A stretch of DNA of 47,343 bases from JBDRNO01 sp043811005. Lineage in GTDB: Bacteria > Bacteroidota > Bacteroidia > NORP154. The notes under the pieces were generated by a model. It made no database searches. It worked only from the letters and a program-made list of their open reading frames with translations, and had not been told where the DNA came from. Both the position numbers and the translations under genes were made by a program. The DNA lies in NCBI GenBank assembly GCA_043811005.1, contig JBDRNO010000215.1, forward strand, positions 1-47,343, read 5' to 3'. This document shows, in pieces, positions 25,385 to 34,661 of the stretch. Position 1 is the first letter of the stretch; every line of letters begins with the position of its first letter.

Positions 25385-26125
25385 TTGATAATAGACGCTT
25401 ACACTACTAATGTTCCTTTAATATTGATGGAGAGAAAAGGATATACGGTATTGAGAACAACCGAAGAGAATATTAAAGAATCACTGCAATGGGATTTTGA
25501 TTATATTGTTATTCAAGATCAATTTTTAGTATCAGACGTTATAAAAAATTATCCTGTTATTATTAATATGCTTGATAAGATTGGAGGCAATGGTAAAATA
25601 TCTGTATATAAATACCATCCTCATCAACGAAAGCAAAGCTTACATAACTTTTTGGGAATAAATAAAGATAACACATTATATCAGGAAACAATTGATTTCG
25701 ATAATAACATTACATATTCCAATTGGACAAATTGTAAGAACATAAGCCGTAAAAAATTTCATTCCCAGCCTCAAGCGGGGTTTATGGATGAAACAATTGA
25801 ATTTAGCTCGACCTTTGTGATAAAAGCGAATGAATTGAAATCAATGAATAGAAAAACAATACTATTTGAAACATTTATTTTATGGGAAGACAAATTTAGC
25901 GATGTGCATGTTGTAGCATCTATTGACAGCTCTACTAAACAAATTTACTATACTAATTTTAATTTAGAATATTATCATAGAAAAAAAGGTGACTGGGAAA
26001 AAATGCAGTTTTTATTTCCATTACCAGAATTTAAAACACATGAAGATATCTTGAAGGTTTATATATGGAATCCTGGGAAAAATGAATTTTATTATGATGA
26101 TATAAGCTTGATTATTTATGATTGA
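25385..26125 (+). pseudogene. C-terminal fragment of the same membrane glycosyltransferase
   Basis: The frame is open upstream of the TTG at 25385 (…GILSTAKILIIDAYTTNVPL), so the fragment begins before its nominal start. It contains a soluble C-terminal domain: MERKGYTVLRTT, FDYIVIQDQFLVSDVI, then a beta-rich end (VHVVASIDSSTKQIYYTNFN). It fits the periplasmic C-terminus of the family whose N-terminus is at 25014-25370, shifted by two bases in frame, with the membrane core missing. It ends at TGA. Confidence 0.6.
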
Positions 26126-26186
26126 TCTTAAATAATTTATAATAAATACCAGATTTAGCAGTTTATTTTTATTAAAGTAAGCAGAA

Positions 26187-28499
26187 ATGTTAGAAAAGAT
26201 TTATCTACTACAATTTATTTTTCTTTTTATACCTGCCCTTTCTTACGCTCAGGATATTGCCATTGGTCAATGGATGGACCACCTGCCATACCATAGTGTT
26301 ATAAAAGTTACCGAAGTGGGCGATAAGATATACTGCGCAACGAATTCAAGCGTATTTTCCTATAACAAACAAGACAATTTAGTTGAGCGACTCACCAAGG
26401 TAACCGGTCTTTCCGATGTAGGAGTAAATACAATTGCCTACAATAACCAATTTGATGTTTTGATCTTAGCGTACACCAATGCTAATGTTGACCTGATAAC
26501 AAACAATACCATTATCAACATCTCGGATATTAAGAGAAAGATCATGACAGGAAAAAAAACGATCAACAACATTTTTTTTATTGATGAATTTGCATACTTG
26601 TCTTGCAGCTTTGGTGTTGTTGTTTTAGATATTATCAAGAGAGAAATTAAAGACACCTATTATCTGCTTCCGGAACAGATAGAGGTGTTTGAAATGGTAT
26701 ATGAATACGACACCCTGTTTGCGGCTACAGATAATGGCTTATTTAAAGCGTCTGTTTACAGCCCCAATCTTCTGGATTTCGCTTCCTGGGAGAAGGATAC
26801 ACGCCTTCCTGACGGAGTTTATAACACAATAACCGCATTTAATGATCAGATTTATATAAACTATTCTAACCTGCCTTATGATACATTGCTTGATGATACC
26901 TTATTTGTTTACAATGGAAATAGCTGGAGTTATTTTGACACAATGACAAAACAGACTACCTATAATCTGGAATCCTTATATGACAAATTAATAATTACAA
27001 ATTATCATAGTGTAAGTGTTTATGATATAAACGGTAACCAAATAAAGTTTTATGATAAAGCTCCAAGCCCATATCATGCCATTATTGATAAAGATGATAA
27101 TGTTTGGATTGCTGACAGTTGGGCGGGGCTTATTAAGAATGATGAGGGGTGGGGCAGGTTTCCCAATGGTCCTTTGACGGATAATGTTTTTGCAATGACA
27201 ATAGAACAGGGTAACCTCTGGGTAGCGCCTGGCGGGCTTTCTGCTTCGTGGAGTAATGTATGGAATTCTGATGGTATCTTTTCTTGCATTAATAACCAAT
27301 GGGAAACAATCTACTCGTGGGATCTCAATTCAGCCCATGATATCGTAACCGTATTAATAGATCCTTCTGATGAAAATATTGTTTATGCAGGTTCGTGGGG
27401 CAGTGGTGTTATTAAAATAATTAATGGAAAGCCAGGCAAGATATATGATGATACTAATTCAAACAGTTCGCTGCAATCAGTAACCCCCGGAGAATCTAAC
27501 ATAAGGATAGGTGGCCTGGCATTTGATGATGCAAATAATTTGTGGGTAACAAACGCAGGAGTTGAGAACGTTATATCAGTAAAAAAGGCAGATGGTACAT
27601 GGAAAGCATTTAACCTTGGAAATTTTAATATAGGCGAGATCGGCAATGTTGGTAGTATTATTATTGATTCATATAATCAAAAATGGATTCTAATAAAAAA
27701 GTCAGGAATAAAAGAAGCTGGAATATTGGTGTATGATGATAATAACACCATTGATGATGTAACTGACGATCAGGTAAAACACTTAAAATCCGGAACCGGA
27801 AAGGGCAACTTACCAACCAGTGATGTTATTTGCATAACAAAAGATATGGATGGTGAAATATGGGTGGGAACAACTGAAGGAGTTGCCGTTTTTTACTCCC
27901 CTGAATTGCTATTCAGTGCCAACAATTTTGATGCACAGCAAATATTGATCGAACAGGGTGGATACTATCAATATTTGTTAGAAACCGAGGCAGTTACAGC
28001 TATTGCTGTTGACGGAGCAAACCGTAAATGGATAGGAACCGATAATGCAGGAGTATTCCTGATGGCAAGTGATGGAACCGAACAGATCCTCCATTTTGAT
28101 GAGAACAATAGCCCATTGTTATCCAAAACTATCACGAGCATCGCAATAAATCATGATAATGGAGAGGTCTTTTTTGGAACGGACAAAGGTATTATCTCAT
28201 ATAAAAGCACCGCAACCAGGGGAGATGATAAATTTCTGGATGTATACGCATATCCCAATCCCGTTAGAGAAGATTATGAAGGCGTAATCGCCATCAAGGG
28301 CTTGGTTACTAATTCTGATGTAAAAATTACCGATATTAGCGGCATATTAGTCTACAAAACTATCGCTGAAGGTGGACAAGCAACCTGGAGCGGAAAAAAC
28401 CTGAATGGAGAAAAAGTTCATACCGGTGTGTACCTGGTGTTTTGTTCCAATGAAGATGGTTCTGAAACAATTGTTACTAAAATACTGGTAATCAATTAG
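26187..28499 (+). CDS. porZ: Type IX secretion protein PorZ (beta-propeller)
   Basis: PorZ is part of the T9SS attachment complex that delivers anionic LPS to the PorU sortase at the cell surface. The 770-residue protein has a signal peptide (MLEKIYLLQFIFLFIPALSYA). The characteristic start IAIGQWMDHLPYHSVIKVTE is followed by KIYCATNSSVFSY and repeated propeller blades of the two-component-regulator type (DNVWIADSWAGLIK, GEIWVGTTEGVAVF, NRKWIGTDNAGVFL). A C-terminal beta-sandwich ends in its own sorting-type domain (VYAYPNPVREDYEG ... GVYLVFCSNEDG). recO follows 91 bp later, an association I know from this phylum. The many T9SS cargo proteins in the window agree with a working system. Confidence 0.87.
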   Translation: MLEKIYLLQFIFLFIPALSYAQDIAIGQWMDHLPYHSVIKVTEVGDKIYCATNSSVFSYNKQDNLVERLTKVTGLSDVGVNTIAYNNQFDVLILAYTNANVDLITNNTIINISDIKRKIMTGKKTINNIFFIDEFAYLSCSFGVVVLDIIKREIKDTYYLLPEQIEVFEMVYEYDTLFAATDNGLFKASVYSPNLLDFASWEKDTRLPDGVYNTITAFNDQIYINYSNLPYDTLLDDTLFVYNGNSWSYFDTMTKQTTYNLESLYDKLIITNYHSVSVYDINGNQIKFYDKAPSPYHAIIDKDDNVWIADSWAGLIKNDEGWGRFPNGPLTDNVFAMTIEQGNLWVAPGGLSASWSNVWNSDGIFSCINNQWETIYSWDLNSAHDIVTVLIDPSDENIVYAGSWGSGVIKIINGKPGKIYDDTNSNSSLQSVTPGESNIRIGGLAFDDANNLWVTNAGVENVISVKKADGTWKAFNLGNFNIGEIGNVGSIIIDSYNQKWILIKKSGIKEAGILVYDDNNTIDDVTDDQVKHLKSGTGKGNLPTSDVICITKDMDGEIWVGTTEGVAVFYSPELLFSANNFDAQQILIEQGGYYQYLLETEAVTAIAVDGANRKWIGTDNAGVFLMASDGTEQILHFDENNSPLLSKTITSIAINHDNGEVFFGTDKGIISYKSTATRGDDKFLDVYAYPNPVREDYEGVIAIKGLVTNSDVKITDISGILVYKTIAEGGQATWSGKNLNGEKVHTGVYLVFCSNEDGSETIVTKILVIN

Positions 28500-28590
28500 T
28501 TATATGTTGTTGATGTATTTTACTAAAGTATAGTAAGTTAATTCAACAGGTCGGTAATTTTTTGTATGTAACACTCTATTTATTGATTAA

Positions 28591-29313
28591 ATGACCTACA
28601 AAACAAGAGGCATAGTATTACATCACATAAAATACTCCGAAACCAGTGTTATCGCTAAGGTCTATACTGAACAGTTCGGCATTCAGTCTTACTTGATAAA
28701 CAGGGTCAGAAGCAGGAGCTCGAAAATTAAAGCTAATGTTTTTCAGCCGTTATCCCTAATGGAGATGGTTGTTTATCATAAAGAAAACGGTGGGCTTCAG
28801 CGCGTCAATGAAGTTACGAATTCTCATCTCTTTACTTCGATCCCTTACGATATTGCGAAGTGTTCTATTGCCTTTTTCATTGCCGAAATACTGTACAGGT
28901 CAATTCGCGAAGAAGAAGCAAATTCAAGCCTGTTTCAATTCCTGTTTAATTCAATTCAAATACTTGATTTAACAACCAGCAACTGTGCCAATTTTCACCT
29001 GATCTTTATGCTGCAGCTTACAAAGCATTTAGGATTTTACCCTAACGGTAATTACACTGATAAAAACAAATATTTTGACTTAAAGGATGGAACTTTCCTT
29101 TCTGAACAACCCCAACATCCACATTACATGACACCAGGATTATCAGAATGCTTAAGCCAGCTTTTAAGAATGAATTTCGAGTCATTCGATTCTTTCAAGA
29201 TTAATAAAAACAACAGGAAATCCGTACTGGTAAAGCTGATTGAATATTACGAACTTCACCTTATCAGGATGAAGGAGGTTAAATCACACCTTGTTTTGGA
29301 ATCGGTTTTATAA
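28591..29313 (+). CDS. recO: DNA repair protein RecO
   Basis: Recombination mediator that acts with RecR and RecF to load RecA on gapped DNA. The N-terminal OB fold is recognisable: TRGIVLHHIKYSETSVIAKV followed by QFGIQSYLINRVRSRSSKIK (residues ~4-50). A helical C-terminal domain follows, including FHLIFMLQLTKHLGFYPNGN. The length of 240 aa is normal for Bacteroidota RecO, in which the zinc cysteines of other phyla are often missing, as here. It lies between porZ and a TonB-dependent receptor. Confidence 0.92.
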   Translation: MTYKTRGIVLHHIKYSETSVIAKVYTEQFGIQSYLINRVRSRSSKIKANVFQPLSLMEMVVYHKENGGLQRVNEVTNSHLFTSIPYDIAKCSIAFFIAEILYRSIREEEANSSLFQFLFNSIQILDLTTSNCANFHLIFMLQLTKHLGFYPNGNYTDKNKYFDLKDGTFLSEQPQHPHYMTPGLSECLSQLLRMNFESFDSFKINKNNRKSVLVKLIEYYELHLIRMKEVKSHLVLESVL

Positions 29314-29403
29314 TAAAATTTTTATGATAAAATGTTATTTTGGCATTATTTTTGCTCTATAAGTAAAATTCCATTTACTATTAAATAGAGCGAGAAAGCA
29401 TCA

Positions 29404-32169
29404 ATGCATCCATCACTTGCCACAAAACCCACAGCCCACGGTATTCATCCCCCAGCACCCAGTCAGCAGTCCCGGCAGGATATGGATTTCGCTGACGCTC
29501 AATCAGCAATAGATAACAGACAATCTATCAATCCGCAATTCTCAAATTCAGCATCCAGCATCCAGTCACCAGCCGGCAGCCGGCAATTGACAATTGAGAA
29601 TGACAATAACAAATATCAAATATCTAATATCCAACATCCTGTATCAAGCAACCAGAAACTAACACCCAGCACCCAGCACCCAGCACCCAGGATCAGTATA
29701 TTATTCACGATCTTACTTATCACCACATTTGCTTATCAATTATCATTTGCCCAGAAAGTTACAATACGCGATTCCACTACCGGTAAGCACCTTGAAAATG
29801 TTGCATCATTTAATCCACGGAAAACCATATCAACCATTTCAAACAAGAAGGGTGTGATAATAATTGATAATTTCAAAGATAATGATACACTCATATTCCA
29901 GCACCCTGCATACAAAACCGTTTCATATACGAAAACCCGGATTAATGAAATAAACTATAACCTTTACCTGGTACCTGATATCCGGATGTTGAAAGAGGTT
30001 GTTCTTTCTGCCTCAAAATTTGAAGAGATAAAAGACGATATTCCTTTTATGATGGATGTGATTGATAACGGGCAGATAGAAATGCTCAATACACAAACAT
30101 CAGCCGATGTACTACAAATATCGGGCAAGGTGGCGGTTCAAAAAAGCCAGATGGGTGGCGGAAGCCCCGTGATCAGGGGATTTGAGGCAAACAAGATCCT
30201 TTTGGTGCTTGATGGGGTAAGGATGAACAACGCTATCTATAGAAGTGGTCACCTTCAGAATGTCATCACGATAGATAATTCAATTTTGGAACGTGCAGAA
30301 ATAGTATTCGGACCCGGTTCAGTCGTTTATGGCAGCGATGCGCTTGGAGGGGTAATGCATTTTTATACAAAAAAACCACAGTTAACAAAGAATGATTCTT
30401 TAGCCAATACAAAATTAAATGCCATTATCAGGTTTTGTTCAGCCAATAATGAAAAAACAACCCATTTTGATTTTAATTTCGGGTTTAAAAAGCTGGGATT
30501 TTTAACAAGCATTACCCATAGTGATTTTGACGACTTAAGAATGGGAAGTATTCGCAATCATGGTTACTCCGATTTCGGCAAAGTCTTTGATTATACCCGA
30601 ATGATAGACGAAAAAGACACAATGTTCGTCAATAAAGATCCAAATGATCAAAAGCACACGGGATATAGCCAGGCACATCTTTTGCAAAAAATATTATACG
30701 TGCCGAACGACCGTTTAAATTTCACTTTAAATGTTCAATATTCAACCTCGTCCGACATCCCCCGCTTTGATAAGATGAATGATTACAAGGGTGATATACT
30801 GAAATATGCAGAATGGTATTACGGTCCTCAGAATCGCTTTCTTGCATCTTTAAATACTGATCTTAAATCAAAAAGTAAATTTTTTGATGAAAGCAACCTG
30901 ACCTTGGCTTTTCAAAAGATTGATGAAAACCGCTTCACAAGGAAATTCGGGGAACAGGACAGGATCAACAGGAATGAGGATGTGTGGGTGTACAGCATGG
31001 ATATTGATTTTATAAAAAAGATTAACACTATTAACAAACTGCAGTATGGCTTGGAAGCAGTGCACAATAAAGTACGGTCAACTGCATTTTCAGAGAACAT
31101 TCTGAACGACAGCACAGGTTTTGCTTCTACGAGATACCCCGATGGAGGCAGCATTATGCAAACGATTGCCGGCTATCTTTTTTATAAATGGCATCTCGGC
31201 AAAAAAACCGTCCTGAATACAGGTATCAGGTACAGCCATGCCCTTTTGCATTCTGATTTTATTGATACAACTGTTTATAAATTCCCTTTTGATGAAATTG
31301 ATATTAAAACAGGAGCCTTAACAGGAAGCGCGGGTATTGTTTATAGTCCTTCTTATGGTTGGCGCTTGAATATGACGGTATCTTCAGGATTTCGTATGCC
31401 CAATGTTGATGATTACGGGAAGGTTTTCGCAAAAGATGAATTTGTTGTGATCCCCAATGACGACCTGAAGCCCGAATATGCTTACAATGGTGAGATAGGA
31501 ATTGGAAAATCGTTCAGGAATGATCTCTTAAAAATAAATGTTTCTGCATTCTATACATACCTGGTAGACGTTATAGTGAGAAGAAATTTTGTGTTGAATG
31601 GAGAAGATTCCCTGGTGTTTGATGGGGAAACACTAAGAATCCAGGCAAATACCAATGCGGGGGAAGGAGTGATCTATGGGGGATATGCTGGTTTAGCCGC
31701 TAATATTACTGACAATTTTCTCTTTGAAAGCAATCTTAACTATACTAATGGAAGGGATATTACTGACGATGTTCCGCTGGCGCATATTTCGCCTTTTTTT
31801 GGCAAAACCGCGATCTCATACAAATATGACAGGTTGAAACACCTCACACCGCTTAAGTTTATGTTTTACGTCCATTACAACGGCTGGAAACGAATAAAAG
31901 ATTACTCACCCTCTACTGAAGATAATTTATCAGAAGCAACGATAGACGGCACTCCGCCCTGGTACACGCTCAATTTTACCTCATCATGTAAAATTAACCT
32001 GTATCGCTACAGGGAAAACGAAACCGAAAGAAAGGACGTTTCAGGGACAAATACTTTGCACTTACAATTTTCAATAGAAAACATACTCGATCATCACTAC
32101 AAACCATTTTCTTCCGGCATCAGCGCTCCCGGGAGGAATTTTATCGTTGCAATAAGGGCTGAATTTTAG
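29404..32169 (+). CDS. TonB-dependent outer-membrane receptor
   Basis: Outer-membrane beta-barrel for energy-dependent uptake. In order: an odd N-terminal ~95 residues of low complexity (see findings); a signal-peptide-like stretch ISILFTILLITTFAYQLSFA (~97-117); a CarboxypepD_reg-like domain (VTIRDSTTGKHLENV...); a plug domain (MLNTQTSADVLQIS, GGGSPVIRGFEANKILLVLD, FGPGSVVYGSDALGGVMHF); and a 22-strand-type barrel ending NFIVAIRAEF. The plug resembles receptors of the haem/haemoglobin or siderophore group, but the ligand is not evident. No ATG lies between the word-repeat region and the signal peptide, so the true start is uncertain (TTG near 29585 is possible). Confidence 0.85.
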   Translation: MHPSLATKPTAHGIHPPAPSQQSRQDMDFADAQSAIDNRQSINPQFSNSASSIQSPAGSRQLTIENDNNKYQISNIQHPVSSNQKLTPSTQHPAPRISILFTILLITTFAYQLSFAQKVTIRDSTTGKHLENVASFNPRKTISTISNKKGVIIIDNFKDNDTLIFQHPAYKTVSYTKTRINEINYNLYLVPDIRMLKEVVLSASKFEEIKDDIPFMMDVIDNGQIEMLNTQTSADVLQISGKVAVQKSQMGGGSPVIRGFEANKILLVLDGVRMNNAIYRSGHLQNVITIDNSILERAEIVFGPGSVVYGSDALGGVMHFYTKKPQLTKNDSLANTKLNAIIRFCSANNEKTTHFDFNFGFKKLGFLTSITHSDFDDLRMGSIRNHGYSDFGKVFDYTRMIDEKDTMFVNKDPNDQKHTGYSQAHLLQKILYVPNDRLNFTLNVQYSTSSDIPRFDKMNDYKGDILKYAEWYYGPQNRFLASLNTDLKSKSKFFDESNLTLAFQKIDENRFTRKFGEQDRINRNEDVWVYSMDIDFIKKINTINKLQYGLEAVHNKVRSTAFSENILNDSTGFASTRYPDGGSIMQTIAGYLFYKWHLGKKTVLNTGIRYSHALLHSDFIDTTVYKFPFDEIDIKTGALTGSAGIVYSPSYGWRLNMTVSSGFRMPNVDDYGKVFAKDEFVVIPNDDLKPEYAYNGEIGIGKSFRNDLLKINVSAFYTYLVDVIVRRNFVLNGEDSLVFDGETLRIQANTNAGEGVIYGGYAGLAANITDNFLFESNLNYTNGRDITDDVPLAHISPFFGKTAISYKYDRLKHLTPLKFMFYVHYNGWKRIKDYSPSTEDNLSEATIDGTPPWYTLNFTSSCKINLYRYRENETERKDVSGTNTLHLQFSIENILDHHYKPFSSGISAPGRNFIVAIRAEF
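29430..29690 (+). repeat. CCAGCATCCAG/CCAGCACCCAG word block in receptor 5' region
   Basis: Repeated words CAGCACCCAG, CAGCATCCAG, CAATTGACAATTGAG and ATCTAATATCCAACATCC run through the 5' end of the TonB receptor frame. The same words are intergenic at 2350-2380 and 5355-5375. Confidence 0.7.
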
Positions 32170-32227
32170 TTTTCACTCCGTTGGATATTATTTATTCCTG
32201 AACAAATCAACAAATCCTGAAGGGGAA

Positions 32228-33067
32228 TTACTGAACTACAAATTCATCCCCATCCAATCCCTGCGGGAATGATTCACGGAATTTCTGCAATTTGGAGTAG
32301 GAGAGATTTATGGTTTCGATAGATTCATCATAAGGTTTTGTCTTGCTGATGACCCTTCCATAAGCATCAACCACAGACGAATCGCCTGAAAAAACCACAT
32401 CATTACCATCTTTCCCTACCCTGTTTACACCAATAACATAACATTGATTTTCAATTGCCCTTGCCAACAGTAAAATTCTCCAGGGATAGCTCCTTGCCTC
32501 CGGCCAGTTGGCAATGCAGACCAATACATCATATTCCATTTCTATGTTTTCTTTTTTTACCAACCTGTTCCGGATCCAGACAGGGAACCGCAGATCATAA
32601 CAAATAAGGGGACAAATTCTCCAACCGTTCAATTCAACTATGATCCTATTGTCGCCACCGGTAAAATATTTATGTTCATTCAGGAACCTGAACAGATGAC
32701 GTTTATCATACGTTTTAAAGCTGCCGTCAGGGCTCATCCATATTAAACGGTTGTAATAGTTGCCGTTTTCTTTTATGATCAAACTCCCGGTTATTACACA
32801 TTTTTTTTCATGTGCTGCATTTGCCATCCATTGCAATGTTTTGCTGCTCTTGCTTGCTGATTTGCCTGGCTCTAAGGGGCGGTCAGGTATTTCCTCTGCC
32901 AGGTAAATAGATTTTATGGAAAACCCGGTATTGAACATTTCGGGAAGAACGACAAGATCGGTTTCATCGTCAATTTGAGACAGCTTTTGAGTAAACATTT
33001 CAAGGTTCTTATCAATATTTTCCCAGTGAAGGGTGGTTTGGATAAGGGTAATTTTGAGGTTGTTCAT
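32228..33067 (-). CDS. Omega-amidase (YafV/Nit2-type nitrilase family)
   Basis: Hydrolyses alpha-ketoglutaramate or alpha-ketosuccinamate (the 2-oxoacid amides made by glutamine transaminases). The nitrilase Glu-Lys-Cys triad is visible: VVLPEMFNTGFS (Glu), YDKRHLFRFLNE (Lys) and PLICYDLRFPVWIRN (Cys). I start it at ATG 33067 (MNNLKITLIQ). A longer frame to 33169 only translates a word-repeat block. That gives 279 residues, close to the family's ~260. It is followed on the same strand, upstream, by a methionine/glutamine-type aminotransferase, the usual functional pair. Confidence 0.88.
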   Translation of the reverse strand: MNNLKITLIQTTLHWENIDKNLEMFTQKLSQIDDETDLVVLPEMFNTGFSIKSIYLAEEIPDRPLEPGKSASKSSKTLQWMANAAHEKKCVITGSLIIKENGNYYNRLIWMSPDGSFKTYDKRHLFRFLNEHKYFTGGDNRIIVELNGWRICPLICYDLRFPVWIRNRLVKKENIEMEYDVLVCIANWPEARSYPWRILLLARAIENQCYVIGVNRVGKDGNDVVFSGDSSVVDAYGRVISKTKPYDESIETINLSYSKLQKFRESFPQGLDGDEFVVQ

Positions 33068-33105
33068 TTCTGTTTTTTGTAATAGTTTGTATAGGAATAA
33101 AAGTG

Positions 33106-33190
33106 TATCGGGGTATCGGAGTAACGGGGTATAGAGATACACATGAAACTCCATTCTTTGATACTCCAATACTCCGTTACCCCGTTACTT
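33106..33190. repeat. Inverted GGGGTATCGGAGTAACGGGG word block
   Basis: AGTAACGGGGTA at 33120-33131 is inverted at 33178-33189 (TACCCCGTTACT), with further copies of the words GTATCGGGGTATCGG and GATACTCCAATACTCC between. It lies between the aminotransferase and the omega-amidase. Confidence 0.65.
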
Positions 33191-33242
33191 CAAAACACAG
33201 GCACTTCGGCATAAAGTAAAGCAATTAATGGGAAAATACGAA

Positions 33243-34403
33243 CTAAGTTATCTTACATAATTTCTCAGCTGCTCTCTCCAACGTTTCCTCTTCCTTTGCA
33301 AAGCAGAACCTCAAGGTTTTATCGTCAACGGGTTTGTGGTAAAAGGCAGAGACCGGGATAGATGCAACACCTGCCTCTTTGGTTAGCCGTATAGCGTAAT
33401 CAGTATCTTTTTCATCTGTAATATCGCTGTAGTCGAGCAGTTGAAAATACGACCCAAGTGATGGCTTGAGCTTAAATTTTGAATTCCTGACCAGCTCATT
33501 GAAATAGTCTCTTTTCTTTTGATAAAAATCAGGAAGGCAAAGGTAATTGCTTTTCTCTTTTAAATAGTCTGCCAGGGCATATTGCATGGGGGTGTTACAC
33601 GTAAAAACAATAAACTGGTGTGCTTTTCTGAACTCTTTCATTAAGTTTTCCGGGGCTATGCAATAGCCGATTTTCCAGCCAGTTGCATGAAATGTTTTAC
33701 CAAATGAAAAAACGATAAAGCTCCTTTCAGCCAGTTTGGGAAACCGGATGATGCTTTGATGCTCATAGCCGTCAAAAATAATATGTTCGTACACCTCGTC
33801 ACTTAAGATTACGATATTAGTATCGCGGGTAAGCTTTTCCAATTTCATCATATCAGCAGCGTTCAATATGCTTCCGGCAGGATTGTGAGGGGTGTTGATC
33901 ATTATCATTTTTGTGCGCGGGTTGATAAGTTTTCGTACCTCAGTCCAATCAATATGATAATCCGGTGGTTTTAGCTGAACATAAACAGGAACGCCATTAT
34001 TGAGCTCTATTGACGGCACATAACAATCATAAGCCGGTTCAAAAACAATTACCTCATCTCCTTCCTTGATCATGGCAGTTATCACAGTATATATTGCCTG
34101 TGTTGCTCCTGCCGTTATATTTATTTCGGTTTCGGGGTTGTATTTTGCAGAGTAGAGGTACTCAATTTTTCCGGCTATTTGCTCTCTCAAAGGTAACGCT
34201 CCCTGCAATGTGGCGTATTGGTTATATCCTTTTTTCATATATTTATTAACCAGTGCGATCAATTCTTTTGAACATCCAAAATCCGGGAATCCCTGGGAAA
34301 GGTTTATTGCTCCAAGTTCATTTGCAAGCTTTGACATTACGGCAAAGATGGTGGTTCCTGCTTTAGGCTGTTTTGAAGTTATTGTATTTGGAAAACGAGG
34401 CAT
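33243..34403 (-). CDS. PLP-dependent methionine/glutamine aminotransferase
   Basis: Fold-type I class I/II aminotransferase of the KAT/YbdL/methionine aminotransferase group. The PLP lysine is in FSFGKTFHATGWKIGY (residue ~235). Other landmarks are INLSQGFPDFGCS, GYNQYATLQGALPLREQIA, INTPHNPAGSIL and LSDEVYEHIIF. I start it at ATG 34403 (MPRFPNTITSKQPKAGTTIF), nine codons inside the longest frame. Together with the omega-amidase just downstream it forms the transaminase-omega-amidase pathway, which drives transamination of 2-oxoacids such as the methionine-salvage product. Confidence 0.9.
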   Translation of the reverse strand: MPRFPNTITSKQPKAGTTIFAVMSKLANELGAINLSQGFPDFGCSKELIALVNKYMKKGYNQYATLQGALPLREQIAGKIEYLYSAKYNPETEINITAGATQAIYTVITAMIKEGDEVIVFEPAYDCYVPSIELNNGVPVYVQLKPPDYHIDWTEVRKLINPRTKMIMINTPHNPAGSILNAADMMKLEKLTRDTNIVILSDEVYEHIIFDGYEHQSIIRFPKLAERSFIVFSFGKTFHATGWKIGYCIAPENLMKEFRKAHQFIVFTCNTPMQYALADYLKEKSNYLCLPDFYQKKRDYFNELVRNSKFKLKPSLGSYFQLLDYSDITDEKDTDYAIRLTKEAGVASIPVSAFYHKPVDDKTLRFCFAKEEETLERAAEKLCKIT

Positions 34404-34661
34404 ATTGGCTCTTATAAATTCAGCCGCCAACAGGCGGATATGTTAACGATAATTGAATAAATTTTTAGAAGTAAACGGTCAGTCATTACTCCCTTTATTG
34501 TTTGTTTTTATTGGTGTTCCCTGATATTCATCATGGCAAGCTTCGCTGTCATTCAATTGTATGACGTGAGCGCTATCGAACAAATGAACATGAATGAGTG
34601 CCGAATGACAATAAGTGATAACGCTATGGAGTATTTTTTCGCAAAAAAAGATAGAACAATT

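Noticed and set aside
28500..28590. Possible frameshift or gene between porZ and recO
   Set aside because: The 90-bp gap holds no extended frame, and both genes have normal full-length ends.
29430..29690. CRISPR array in the CCAGCACCCAG region
   Set aside because: The repeated words are 10-12 bp, irregularly spaced and variable, without unique spacers of constant length, and no cas gene is near.
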